Positions 18,111-27,647 of a stretch of DNA of 64,000 bases are shown piece by piece (position 1 is the first letter of the stretch; each line of letters opens with the position of its first letter). This stretch comes from CBDFGQ01 sp965247295 (GTDB lineage Bacteria; Chloroflexota; Dehalococcoidia; Lucifugimonadales; JAGWBF01): positions 62,001 through 126,000 of the forward strand of contig CBDFGQ010000004.1 of NCBI GenBank assembly GCA_965247295.1. Direction: 5' to 3'. Both the position numbers and the translations under genes were made by a program. Under the pieces are notes generated by a model that was given only the letters and a program-made list of their open reading frames with translations, did no database searches and was not told where the DNA came from.

Positions 18111-18476
18111 CTCTGGATTGCCACGAAAGCTACGCGGTACGGCAGGAATATGATCAGCGAAACCTGAGGCAGCTCTGGGAGCCAACGCTGCGATAGACCG
18201 ACTCGAAACCGACACCGGCCAGGCAGAAGCCAATTTCCACGGGCCTATCCGCCCAGGCCCACTTTTCTTCGCCCCTCGCTTCCTGTCTGACCCACAACAA
18301 AGGTGCCATGTAACTCCGTATGCTTCTCTGCCACCTAGAGGGTCATTCTCATGAATCGATCATGGTCCGGTGTCATGGGAAGCGCTTCCTCCGACCAGTT
18401 CACATGAAGTCCAGGCTTATGGTCTCTCGATGAGCATCGTCCCACGGTCCACCTGGCTGGGAACCAGCCGGGGTGG
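18111..18476. other. Intergenic stretch, nothing recognised
   Basis: About 365 bases between convergent genes (amidase rightward, dehydrogenase leftward). No gene was recognised and no hairpin with a T tract was found. Confidence 0.4.
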
Positions 18477-19376
18477 TCACGCGATTTGCTCACTCCGCAC
18501 CTCTGCCCCGGCCGACTCCTCCTGCAACAGGAAGCCGATGGTCCTGTCCTTCTCCGCCCATCCCCGGTTCATGGCCTGCACCATAATCTGCTCCACCAGG
18601 CTCGCCACGGACAGTGGCACCTGGTTCCTCCGGCCAAGCTCCGTGGCCAGCCCGATGTCTTTTCTCGCCAGGGCCAGGGTGAATACGGGGGAGTCGAACA
18701 GGCCACGAAACACCGTGGGGGCTAGACGATCCTGCATCGTTCCAACTACGCCACGGCTCCCAGAGTCGAGGAGGACGGGAAGGCTTACCCCCGCTTTTAC
18801 CCCCAGGGTCAGCCCTTCGGCCACCACGTGCTGCATGACGATGGACATCAAGTTGTGGACCAACTTACACACGCAAGCTGCGCCGAGTTCACCGGCGTAT
18901 ATCACTTTGTCGGCGAAGGCGAGGAGTAAAGGATGAATGCGGTTATAAACGGCCCGTTCTCCTCCCACCATCACTATGACTTCCCTATGGACCGCATCAG
19001 ACGGGCTACTAAGGACGGGCGCGTCCATCACGTGGGCGCCCTTCTGGCGGAACAGCGGTTCGAGCCTATGAACCAGGTCAGGGCCGCAGGTGGACAGGTC
19101 CAGATAAACGCTGCCCTCCCTGATTCCTTCCAACAGCCCTCCTGGCCCGGTGACTACGTGGTCCACTTCCCGAGGCCCGGGCAGAGATGTAAAAACGATT
19201 TCACTGTAGCCAGCTACCTCAGCTGGCGACGTGGCAAGCCGCGCCCCTCCTTCCAGCAGAGGCCGCACCGCGTCTTCCCGAGTGTCGTGGACCACCATGG
19301 GATACCCGGCCTTTTGAATGTTAACGGCCATCGGCGTGCCCATCTTGCCCAGCCCAATGAACCCTATGGTCTCCAT
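18477..19376 (-). CDS. 3-hydroxyisobutyrate dehydrogenase-like NAD(P) enzyme
   Basis: A 299-residue beta-hydroxyacid dehydrogenase. The Rossmann motif IGFIGLGKMGTPMA lies at the extreme N-terminus, followed by SLPGPREVDHV, the substrate-binding YLDLSTCGPD, APVLSSPSDA, and the catalytic Lys in CVCKLVHNLM near residue 165. These enzymes oxidise 3-hydroxy acids or reduce the matching semialdehydes. The ATG at 19376 has AGGGGG upstream; the frame extends to 19424 without a better start. The usual GSGxxxK at the catalytic site is replaced by GAACVCK, a deviation that could affect substrate choice. Confidence 0.82.
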   Translation of the reverse strand: METIGFIGLGKMGTPMAVNIQKAGYPMVVHDTREDAVRPLLEGGARLATSPAEVAGYSEIVFTSLPGPREVDHVVTGPGGLLEGIREGSVYLDLSTCGPDLVHRLEPLFRQKGAHVMDAPVLSSPSDAVHREVIVMVGGERAVYNRIHPLLLAFADKVIYAGELGAACVCKLVHNLMSIVMQHVVAEGLTLGVKAGVSLPVLLDSGSRGVVGTMQDRLAPTVFRGLFDSPVFTLALARKDIGLATELGRRNQVPLSVASLVEQIMVQAMNRGWAEKDRTIGFLLQEESAGAEVRSEQIA

Positions 19377-19557
19377 GCTACCCCCTATACCGGCTGAATT
19401 CGGACCCGCCTGCCCTCCCAGCACGTCAGGGTCAGGCCTTCTCCACAGCCTGTGGTGGAAGCGCCTCGTAAGTCAACCCTGCGACGAATCGCGCCAACTG
19501 CCTGCTCAAGGATTCAGTCATCATCACAGCCCGTCTGACCTTCGCGAAGCTTCTACC

Positions 19558-20514
19558 CTAAAACCGGCTGCGCTTGTCTACCACGTTCACCAGCGACTCT
19601 CCCATCCCGAAACGCCGGCAGTTCTCAATGAAGAGTTGAGTTCGGCGCTCTGGTACATGGGGGGCGTCACGGGAGGCAATATGGGGCGGGATCAGAACGC
19701 CAGGCGTCGTCCAGAGGGGATGGTCGGAGGGCAGAGGCTCCACCTCGAACACGTCCAGCCCTGCCCCTGCGATCTCTCCCGTATCCAGGGCCGCCACCAG
19801 GTCCTCCAGCACCACGCACACCCCACGGCCAACGTTGATCAGAAAAGATGAAGGCTTCATCAGGCGGAAGCGTCTGGCGTTCATCATTCCTCGGGTCTGA
19901 GGTGTGTCCGGGGTTGTGATGACCACGAAGTCCGCCCTGGGCAGGACATCGTCGAGCAATTCGGGTGGATGCAGCTCATCGAGGTACTGGGGCCCCTCTT
20001 TGAGTCTTGGGTCTACACCTATGGTGTTCATACCAAACGCCTTGCACAAACTCGCCACCTCGGAGCCGATTCCTCCCACACCTACCAAGACAACGCTGCT
20101 GTCGGGAAGATGCACTGCGGCCTCAGCCGGCCTCCACTGTCGCCCCGACTGCTGGGGTGTGTATCGGTAGAAACGCCGTGCCAGTGCCAGTAGCAAAGCC
20201 ATCGCGTGGTGTCCCACATTGTCGTGGTAGATACCACGGAAGTTAGTAACTACCACATCGCTGCCTACAAGCGCCTCGTGATAAAAGGATGGATCGGGGC
20301 CTGCGGCATGGCACTGGATCCACCGGAGTCCTTTGGCACTGGCGAAGAGGTCTGGAGGAACATAACCGTAAGCAGCATCGGCGACCTCGATGTCGTGGAA
20401 AGCGGCCTGGTAGTTGGAGAAGACCTTGACCTCGGCCGTCAGTACGGCCTCTCGTATCCTGGCTGGCCAGTCGTCGTGGCAGCCGGGTGGCAGGATGATC
20501 ATCTTGAAGCTCAC
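19558..20514 (-). CDS. D-isomer-specific 2-hydroxyacid dehydrogenase family protein
   Basis: A 318-residue NAD-dependent 2-hydroxyacid dehydrogenase. Visible blocks are the dinucleotide motif VLVGVGGIGSEVASLCKAFG, the catalytic Arg region INVGRGVCVV, the Glu-containing GLDVFEVEPLP and the catalytic His in LIPPHIAS. The GTG start follows AGGAGG. It is read in the same direction as the 3-hydroxyisobutyrate dehydrogenase-like gene 180 bp downstream. A role in reducing or oxidising alpha-hydroxy acids fits the surrounding organic-acid metabolism. Confidence 0.85.
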   Translation of the reverse strand: MSFKMIILPPGCHDDWPARIREAVLTAEVKVFSNYQAAFHDIEVADAAYGYVPPDLFASAKGLRWIQCHAAGPDPSFYHEALVGSDVVVTNFRGIYHDNVGHHAMALLLALARRFYRYTPQQSGRQWRPAEAAVHLPDSSVVLVGVGGIGSEVASLCKAFGMNTIGVDPRLKEGPQYLDELHPPELLDDVLPRADFVVITTPDTPQTRGMMNARRFRLMKPSSFLINVGRGVCVVLEDLVAALDTGEIAGAGLDVFEVEPLPSDHPLWTTPGVLIPPHIASRDAPHVPERRTQLFIENCRRFGMGESLVNVVDKRSRF

Positions 20515-20898
20515 CTATCACCTCCTCGCTCTCCGGTGGGTCAGGAAACGGGCTTGGTGCAGGGAATCATTGCACGCTCTAGTTGACCTGTCACATGTTC
20601 CCTCAACTTATGGAGACTCGTACCAGGGCCGACATAGTATGCAGCGGTCGGTTGGAATGGTTGTGTCTCCGTGGATACCCCCATTATCGTCATGATTGGG
20701 CGGAGATCGCACGTTGCCACCGTCCGCTCGTAGCGGGCACGATGGGCTCCAGCACTTCATCCCAGTCGTGGACGCTATGGACGTTCCCGGCAGGGAGCAT
20801 CGCCCCTTCGCAGTCCCCGAACTGGTCGAAGACAAAAATGGAGTGATGACAGACAGTACCAAAGTGGCCGTTGTAGGCTGCCCTTTCTTGCCGGGCCC
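20515..20898. other. Intergenic stretch with a possible peptide remnant
   Basis: About 380 bases between two leftward genes. One rightward frame (20739-20880) reads like protein (HFIPVVDAMDVPGRE, FAVPELVEDKNGV) but has no start signal and runs into the gene on the other strand. It may be a gene remnant; no family was recognised. Confidence 0.3.
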
Positions 20899-21456
20899 CT
20901 ACACCGGCAGAACGGGCTCAGTTCTCTCCGTTGGCAGGTCCGCCTCGAAGGCGTTAATGTTGAAGGCCAGCATGGCATAGTACCCCATAAGGTTGGTCAG
21001 CTCCGTAACACCCCGTATGCCAAACTGGGCGAGGGCCGCCTCAAAGCTGGAGGAGCTGACCCGGTGGGTGCGAAAGAAATCCCGGCCAAAGTCCACCACA
21101 GCGGCCTCGTCCGGGGGCAGGCCCGCCAGCTCCTGCCGCTCCCGCAGGCGGTCGACGGTCTCCTCAGCCAAGCCGGCGCTGCGCCCCGAGGCGGCGTGGG
21201 CATTCCAGATGTACTGGCAGTCGAGTTCCCGGGCCGTGACCAGCATCGCCAGCTCCTGGATTCTTGACGAGAGGCTGGACCCTTGTCTCAGGTAGTCCGA
21301 CAGGTGCGCTCCCCGCTTCGCGATCTCCGGAACGTTGATCATTATAGACATCGGGCCGCTGGCAGGCACCCCTCCCCTTTGTTGCACTACCTCCTGGAAG
21401 GCAGCTTCCTGGCCTGTCGGGATACTGTCCTGGGTTGCTGTAGGTACACGGGCCAT
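20899..21456 (-). CDS. Carboxymuconolactone decarboxylase/AhpD-like protein
   Basis: A 185-residue all-helical protein of the CMD family (ELAMLVTARELDCQYIWNAH then ASGRSAGLAEE, later YYAMLAFNINAF). The peroxidase CxxC of AhpD is not present: only one Cys occurs (DCQYIWNAH), so thiol peroxidase activity is unlikely and a lyase or accessory role fits better. AAGGAG precedes the ATG. It lies divergently from a second, shorter CMD gene 200 bp away. Confidence 0.75.
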   Translation of the reverse strand: MARVPTATQDSIPTGQEAAFQEVVQQRGGVPASGPMSIMINVPEIAKRGAHLSDYLRQGSSLSSRIQELAMLVTARELDCQYIWNAHAASGRSAGLAEETVDRLRERQELAGLPPDEAAVVDFGRDFFRTHRVSSSSFEAALAQFGIRGVTELTNLMGYYAMLAFNINAFEADLPTERTEPVLPV

Positions 21457-21656
21457 GCCTTACTCCTTTATCGACATTGGGTATCGACGTTGGACGGCCA
21501 AAAGCAAGGGCCGAACTCCGTACGTGAGCCAAGGATTCGTCTCTGGGATTATAACGGAATCTCCGGCCCAATCCACCAGGCGATTACCCTTTGGTCGGCT
21601 CGGTTATGCCTCGCATAGACCTTGATAGTAAGATGTAGGGGACAAGGAGGCGTGAA

Positions 21657-21956
21657 ATGCAACAAACTCCCTCGTATCTAGCAACCCTCTCTAGGGTCGA
21701 CCCCAAGCTGCTTGAGCACGTCAGTGGTGTGCGGGACTACGTCATTAGCGATGGAGCTCTCTCGGCCAAGGTAAAGACCTTGATGACAATGCTGTGTGAT
21801 GCCTTACTAGCCCACAGCGACGGCGTATACGTCATCTCCCAACGGGCTCGCGGCCTGGGTGCGTCGGAGCAAGAGATCGCTGAGACGGTGCAGGTAGCCT
21901 ACCTTATGGGCGGCACGCCTGCGCTAGTCACCGGCTGCAATGCCTTTCGCGAGTAG
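21657..21956 (+). CDS. Small CMD/AhpD-like protein lacking the CxxC
   Basis: A 99-residue CMD-domain protein (GALSAKVKTLMTMLCDALLA, SQRARGLGASEQEIAETV, AYLMGGTPALVTG). At the usual CxxC position it has DALLAHSDGV, so the redox pair is missing while the histidine is kept. AAGGAGG stands ideally before the ATG. It is divergent from the 185-residue CMD gene, and the 200-bp gap between them presumably carries both promoters. Confidence 0.72.
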   Translation: MQQTPSYLATLSRVDPKLLEHVSGVRDYVISDGALSAKVKTLMTMLCDALLAHSDGVYVISQRARGLGASEQEIAETVQVAYLMGGTPALVTGCNAFRE

Positions 21957-22197
21957 CTGCATCCAAACAATAAGATAGCAGGGGCTGCAAGGAGCGACTC
22001 AGGAGGCCAGCCAGGGCCCGGCTGATGTCGAGCTAGTGGTGCTTGCAAATCTGGTCGTGATGGAGCAGACCTTGAGGAAGGTCGTCCAATGCCGTCGCCG
22101 TCACCGTCTCCCGCACCGCTCCCCGTTAAACGTCAGGCACCTCGGCTCGGCGCGGTCCACCATGCAATGGTTCTTAGGCTTATTCACCAGCCCGATG

Positions 22198-23340
22198 TTA
22201 CTTGAATCCGTAGAGGGCCACGGTATTCTCACAGGTAATCTTGCGACGCACCCTCTCGTCCAAGTGGCCCATATCCTGGTCAATCGCTTCCAAGGAACGA
22301 GGCCACACTCCATCAGGATGGGGGTAATCAGAGCCCCACAACATGTTGTCCTCCCCGATCATCTCCACCATGCGAGGACCGGAGGTCTCCGTCTGGAAGG
22401 TGGTGTGGCCCTGGCGTCGCCAATAGTCGCTGGGTTTCATGGTCAGACCGAGGTATCGGTGCAAGCGGTCTGCGAACGCCATGTCCATGCGCTCCAGAAT
22501 ATAAGGAATCCACCCCGCGCCCGATTCACCCAACACAAACTTTAGGCCGGTCTACTCCTCCAGGGCGCCGGAGAAGATGATGGATGGCAAAAATTCGGCG
22601 GCGGAGATCTGAAGGAGGGTGTTCCGGATTCCCCTGTGCACGTTGTCTTCCCGCTCGTCATCCGTTGGCGGTCTGCTGGGAAACCCCCGAGGACCTGTTA
22701 CATGGAAAGAGACGGGCATACCGGTGTCCTGCAACGCAGCCCACAGTGGGTACCAGGTCCTGACCCAAAGATTTTTACTGGCGGTAAAAACGTCGAAGTC
22801 CGCGCCCCGGAGACCCAGTTTAGCAGCTCGATAGACCTCGCCGGCGGCAACTTCGGCATCGTGATTAGGTATGCAGGCCAGCCCCGCCCAGCGTCCAGGA
22901 TGGGTCTTGCAGAACTCGGCGATCCAGTCGTTGTAGATTTGGTACACCACAGAAACCAGCTCACGGTTTTCCAATCGAAGCCCGGTCGCCAGAATACCGT
23001 AGATCACCTCGGCGTCTATACCGTCTAGCTCCATATCTTTTAGGCGAAGTTCAGGGGTGGTCGGATGGGGGTTCCCGCTGGCGCCATCAGCGTAAAACCC
23101 AGTGTCCAGCATCCGATCCGTCTGTATTGACTCGCCCCGCTTGGGAGGGATGAAGCCGTGTCCCAGGCCACCTACGACTCCTAATATTTTCTCCTCCGCC
23201 ACCCAGCGGGGCCCCTCAGGAGTCTCCACAACCCTGGGCACGAGCTCCTTCCATTTGGCAGCTGACTGGGATGCAAAGAGACCACCAGGCAACCACGTCA
23301 TGTCCACATGGGAGTCCGCAGAGACGACGTTATATTCCAT
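22198..23340 (-). pseudogene. Amidohydrolase-2 family gene with in-frame TAG
   Basis: A 380-codon TIM-barrel amidohydrolase (ACMSD-like, amidohydrolase 2) interrupted by TAG at 22552-22554. The N-terminal part has the metal motif SADSHVDMTW and VSFHVTGPRG; after the stop the same frame continues TGLKFVLGESGAGWIPYILE and ends with MLWGSDYPHPDGVW, which holds the conserved metal-ligand Asp. In relatives the stop position is an aromatic residue or His within ALExxPxLKFVLGE, so a single-base change explains it. Without the C-terminal part the barrel and the Asp are lost. GGAGG precedes the ATG. Confidence 0.82.
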
Positions 23341-23440
23341 GCCGATTCACTCCTCCTGTTTTTCCTTGGTTGTCCTCAGCCCTTTTCCGGTGGGCCAGCA
23401 CATGGTCATCACCCAGTCCACCGGTGAGCACCCGATCCCG

Positions 23441-23833
23441 TTACCCGACCGTCTTCTCCCCCTTGTACGGCGGGCTCTGGTTGGGAGTCAGCGCCAGGGT
23501 TCGTACCTCGCCGAACTCCTTCCTCAGCTTCTCCCACGAATCACCGCCATCGTCGCTGGTATACATATAGCCGTAGAGGCTGGCGGCGACTATGACGTTT
23601 GGCATCGATGGGTGCATGGCAAACCAATATTTAAGAGAATTGGGCTCCACCTGAAGGGACGCTGCCGCCGCTATGGGACCATAATAAACCATGTGCCGGG
23701 GAACTTCTACATCCGGGAAAGCGGTCCGGATTTTGCGGGGTCTCATTGGCAGGTCCCCCATGCGGGGAGCCAAATGATTGCGCTTGACGACATCCGGGAG
23801 CGCCTCTACACTCCTGCTTAGCTCCTTGTATCG
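23441..23833 (-). pseudogene. BNR-repeat protein, C-terminal fragment
   Basis: About 130 codons of a BNR/sortilin-like propeller: DVVKRNHLAPRMGDLPMR, PRHMVYYGPIAAAASL, WFAMHPSMPNVIVAASLYG and the Asp box TSDDGGDSWEKL. The frame continues upstream to 23950 but the residues there lack family character and overlap the rightward cupin fragment, so the propeller's N-terminal blades are missing. Probably a 5'-truncated gene. Confidence 0.65.
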
Positions 23834-23868
23834 CGGAGAAGGGGCTACCGAGTTCGGTCCCCCACGGT

Positions 23869-24147
23869 TTGGACATCCAGCACCGGATGAAGGTGCTGGT
23901 ACCGGGACCTTATGGCTCCGTGTTCTGGAACTCCCACCGCAAAGGGACATGGGCGCTGCATATCCATCAAGGCAACTGGATCTGCTACCTTACCAAGGGG
24001 AGAATGAAGGAGAAGTTCGGCGGGACTCAAGAGAACATCTGCCATCCAGGTGATATCTTGGCGGCCCAGGCGGGCGCCGAACGCTGTACCGAAGCCCTGG
24101 AGGACAACGAGACCTTCGAGTTCAAGTGGCCCGCACCCATGCTGTGA
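23869..24147 (+). CDS. Cupin-like small protein, possibly truncated
   Basis: A 92-residue frame with a cupin-like core (GTWALHIHQGNWICYLTKGR, CHPGDILAAQAGAERC). One HxH pair is present, but the glutamate and third histidine of a full metal site are not obvious. The TTG start has no clear ribosome-binding site, and the neighbouring leftward BNR fragment is itself broken, so this may be a gene fragment brought together by a rearrangement. Confidence 0.45.
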   Translation: MDIQHRMKVLVPGPYGSVFWNSHRKGTWALHIHQGNWICYLTKGRMKEKFGGTQENICHPGDILAAQAGAERCTEALEDNETFEFKWPAPML

Positions 24148-24275
24148 AATGGCATTAGCCACTCCTGGGAACCGCACCGGTAGCGCTCTCCGATTAGGGT
24201 TTAGCAGCAACCGGGTTCACAGGGCCGTAGATGCGTAACAATGGTTGCGGTCGTAAGGGGAAGAGAGGAGCTAAC

Positions 24276-25679
24276 ATGGATAGAGCGGACATACCGTTCC
24301 TTAGCGCCAGTGAGCTTTCGAGGCTGATACAACAGAAGGAGGTGTCTCCCGTCGACGCCACCGAGGCCTACCTGGAGCGTATCGACGACCTGGACTTCAA
24401 GTTCAACTCGTACTTAACGGTATGCCGTCGAGATGCGCTTAACGCTGCGAAAGAGGCGGAGCAAGAGATAGCTAAGGGTCACTACCTGGGTCCTATGCAC
24501 GGTATCCCCGTGGCGGTGAAGGACCAATTGTGGACCAAGGGCATCCGGACCACCGGCGGCTCCTATATTCTGGCAGATTTTGTACCCCACGAGGATGCTA
24601 CGGCGATAGACAACCTGAAAAAGGTTGGAGCCATCCTGCTGGGAAAGACCAATCTCACCGAGTTCGCCATAGGCGGCTCTTTACATCTCAGCCCCACGCG
24701 CAATCCCTGGGACCTAGATATGTTCACGGGAGGTTCCAGCGGTGGCTCTGGGGCGGCAACAGCCGCCTTCCTCTGTGCCACTTCCTTAGGGGAAGATACC
24801 GGCGGCTCTATTCGCAGGCCCGCGGCATGGTGTGGTGTGGTAGGTCTGAGGCCCAGCTGGGGTAGAGTGAGCCGCTATGGCGTCATGCCAGGGTCATGGT
24901 CCATGGACCAAGTTGGTCCCATATCGCGGACTGTGGAGGACGCCGCCATCACCCTGGGAGCCATCGCCGGTCACGACCCCAAAGACCCCTACACCTGGAA
25001 TGTTCCAGTACCCGACTACAGGAAAGCCCTGGATGGGAATATCAAGGGCATTCGAGTCGGAACAGTCACGGAACTGATTCACAGCGAGATCGTGGATCCC
25101 GAGATTAGGGATACCATTCTCAGATCTGCTTCGGTTCTCGGTGAGCTGGGAGCGTCGGTGGAGGAGGTGTCCCTTCCTCTCACCAAACACGGCGGGACGA
25201 TTACAGACATACTGATACGCGTCGAGTCGGCCATGGCCTATCGAGAATGGATTAGGGACCGACTCCACGACTTTGGCCACTCGAACCAGATCGGCCTTCT
25301 CACGGGCAGCGTGATGCCGGCGCAGGCCTATTACAAGGCCCAGAAACTGCGAACTCTAGTACGGCAACAAGTTAACGAGGCGCTAGAAAAGTACGACGTT
25401 CTTGTGCTTCCCACGGCACGAACACCTGCGCCTAGAGTACAGGATGACCAGGTTATGATCAGCAAGGAGATGGCGTCGAATCTGAGCCTCGTCCTTACCC
25501 GCCCCTTTAATCTGGCCAGCGCTCCCGCCATCTCCATCCCCTGCGGGTTTAGTTCCAAGGGCCTCCCCATCGGACTACAGATAGGTGGGCGACCCTTCGA
25601 TGAGGAAACGGTCCTCAATGTCGCCCATGCTTACGAGCAAAGCACCCCCTGGCACACGATGAAGCCACCCAACGCATAG
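24276..25679 (+). CDS. Amidase-signature family hydrolase
   Basis: A 467-residue amidase-signature enzyme. Lys near residue 82 (IPVAVKDQLW), cis-Ser near 155 (FTGGSSGGSGAA) and nucleophile Ser near 178 (EDTGGSIRRPAA) form the triad. The start at 24276 follows AGAGGAG. It is the third such gene here; the three are not near-identical (compare SIRIPAS, SVRLPAS and SIRRPAA), so they are likely to have different amide substrates. The gene stands alone with a 313-bp gap after it. Confidence 0.88.
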   Translation: MDRADIPFLSASELSRLIQQKEVSPVDATEAYLERIDDLDFKFNSYLTVCRRDALNAAKEAEQEIAKGHYLGPMHGIPVAVKDQLWTKGIRTTGGSYILADFVPHEDATAIDNLKKVGAILLGKTNLTEFAIGGSLHLSPTRNPWDLDMFTGGSSGGSGAATAAFLCATSLGEDTGGSIRRPAAWCGVVGLRPSWGRVSRYGVMPGSWSMDQVGPISRTVEDAAITLGAIAGHDPKDPYTWNVPVPDYRKALDGNIKGIRVGTVTELIHSEIVDPEIRDTILRSASVLGELGASVEEVSLPLTKHGGTITDILIRVESAMAYREWIRDRLHDFGHSNQIGLLTGSVMPAQAYYKAQKLRTLVRQQVNEALEKYDVLVLPTARTPAPRVQDDQVMISKEMASNLSLVLTRPFNLASAPAISIPCGFSSKGLPIGLQIGGRPFDEETVLNVAHAYEQSTPWHTMKPPNA

Positions 25680-25992
25680 GGGAGTCGATCCTCACCCCAC
25701 ACCGCCGCGGTTGTAAGAAGGTCGGACGGCCCCACAGTTTACGAATATATACAGGACACCCGTGTTCCTGTAGTCATGTTGTCATGGAGGCGCGCACTGA
25801 AGTTTCTCCGTGGTTGTGTAGCTATATAGGCCCACTCGTCGACCATGTGGCGAAGCAATCCGACTCTGGGGTTCCAGGTCGGAAAGGGGGTCATAGGTGA
25901 TGAACCCCCATCCCATGCGTCAGGCCCAAGACAGTAAGTGGTGGGCCTGACGCCGTTCTCGCAGGTCCTTCTCTTGGGGTGCTTGGGCTAGC
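25680..25992. other. Convergent intergenic stretch with a hairpin
   Basis: 313 bases between convergent genes. The only clear structure is a 12-bp perfect hairpin at 25917-25953 with a 13-nt loop. Nothing else was recognised. Confidence 0.5.
25917..25953. terminator. 12-bp perfect hairpin between convergent genes
   Basis: GCGTCAGGCCCA (25917-25928) pairs exactly with 25942-25953. It lacks a T tract on either strand, so it is not a classical intrinsic terminator, but its place between convergent genes suits a transcription barrier or mRNA end. Confidence 0.4.
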
Positions 25993-27198
25993 TCAATCCT
26001 CACAGAAAAACCGCTTGCGCACCGACTCGTCCAGCGGCCCAATAGGGCCGTTGAAGATGGTTAGGGGATTTCGGCTGGGGTCCTGACTCCACATAGGTAG
26101 AATCTTCTCCCGGCGGGTATCGGCTTCAGGCCCGGTTTGACATAGGACTTCGGCCATCCAATTTTCGAAGTTATGTATTATTCCGAAATCCCGATCGTGC
26201 TGGGCCGCGTAGGCATTCCCGGCTTCCTCCCAGTTTTCGTTGGCCACGAGATTTCCAGATAGGAGCTTGGCGTCATGAATGGCCAAGCCTAAGCCCTGTC
26301 CCCAGCTTGGGTCGGTTGCTCCGGCGGCGTCACCAATCAGGGCAAGACCGTTTCGGTAGGGGTGTTCCACCCAGTTGGTTGCTCCGCTAAAAGTGGCCAA
26401 GGGTCCAGAAACCGCAGCTGGTCCGAATATTTCATCCGGAACACCCGCCACTCGGGCTCCCGCCAAGAATTGGGAGAATCCGGAGTCGCCGCTCATGCGG
26501 TATTCGGTTGAGGCCGGGTAAGATACGTAGGCCCTTCCTCTTCTTCCTCTTTGACAAAAAACGAAGGACTTATGCCCCGTTGATGGGGTCATTCAATGGT
26601 GGACGGCGTCATTTTGCAGGGGCAAGTCGTCTAATAGAACCCCAGCCACCATGTTTAGGTCGGGATCAGCCTGGACGGAGAAACCACCCGACATCCTGCC
26701 CATCGAGCTGCGGCCATCTGCGCTGACCACCAAGCGCGCTTGCAACTCTGTGCTCTGGCCGTCTTGGTTGGCCTTTACTGTTGGTGCGCCGCCTAGGTTT
26801 ATCTCGCGCACACGGGCACCCCGCCTAACCTCCGCGCCAGCATCTGACGCAGCGTTGACTAGGGCTTCCTGCAGGTCCGGGTGATAGATTGATAGCATCG
26901 GCGTCTTCGGAGTCGTGGTGGCTTCAAGGTCTTGGCGGTCCATATGCTCAGGTCCGTGGTACCAGTACCAATACCGTAGAAGGTTTGCACCGGCAGTCAT
27001 CAGAGTATCGTAGACGCCCAAATCCATGGCCTCTTTCGTACTCCAAGGTGCAATCGCTTCTCCCCGCACCCGGTCTCTGAAGGATGTTTGCGATTCCAGG
27101 ACCAGGACTTTAGCTCCGTGTTCCGCCATGACTCTGGCCAGGATCGAACCGGCAATCCCTCCCCCAACGGTGATGATATCGTAGGTTTGTGCTGCCAT
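25993..27198 (-). pseudogene. FAD-dependent monooxygenase with in-frame TGA
   Basis: A 401-codon flavoprotein of the PHBH-like class split by TGA at 26593-26595. The N-terminal part holds the FAD Rossmann motif TVGGGIAGSILARVMAEHGA, the RGEAIAPW loop and a DG motif in LVVSADGRSSMGR; the part after the stop continues in frame with GLALIGDAAGATDPSWGQGL, the second FAD-binding block. The stop lies between AVHH and MTPSTGHKSF, where relatives often have an aromatic residue, so TGG to TGA is the likely change. A GAGGAG site precedes the ATG. It would be inactive unless read through. Confidence 0.82.
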
Positions 27199-27299
27199 TA
27201 ACCCTGCTCCTCAAGCGCCGTTCGAAGATTTAATGAGTGGTTCGACTCGATTATTGGCGACGGAAGCTTGGGTGTCAAGCTTGCGCTGGCTATCGAATT

Positions 27300-27647
27300 C
27301 TAACGGCCGCATCTTTCCACTTCAGTCAGATGGCCCCAGTTAAAATCCCCTGCGTCAACGGCGATGGCCGCCACGTTATGGGCCCGGGCCTTTTTGATGG
27401 CCATGCGCATCGCCCTCTCGGTGACCACAAATCCAAATCCCCAGTTCCCGTTGATCACGGCCGTGGTGGGGGACTCCTGAACCACCTCGAAGGGCGCCCC
27501 CGGCACTATGTGGCCCCGGCGAATGCGGTCGACATACTCGGGTATGTGGATAACGCCGTGGGAGTCGTGGCCCGCCAGGTTGGCCTTCACCTGGTGCTTG
27601 GCATCCACCCCGGTTCCACCTCCTTGAGTGTGCCGACTGCTTCTCAT
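27300..27647 (-). pseudogene. Ldh2-type malate/lactate dehydrogenase fragment
   Basis: About 85 recognisable codons of the NAD(P)-dependent Ldh2/YiaK family: LAGHDSHGVIHIPEYVDRIR, GHIVPGAPFEVV, TAVINGNWGFGFVV and AMRMAIKKARAHNVAAIAV. Complete members are about 340 residues, so only the N-terminal quarter remains and the C-terminal catalytic and NAD-binding parts are missing. Its upstream end overlaps the stop of the formamidase-like gene by 4 bases, so the two were probably co-transcribed before decay. Confidence 0.75.

Noticed and set aside
22552..22554. Programmed readthrough, selenocysteine or pyrrolysine at in-frame stops
   Set aside because: The two stops are different codons in unrelated genes, without recoding genes or structures in the window; simple mutation is enough.
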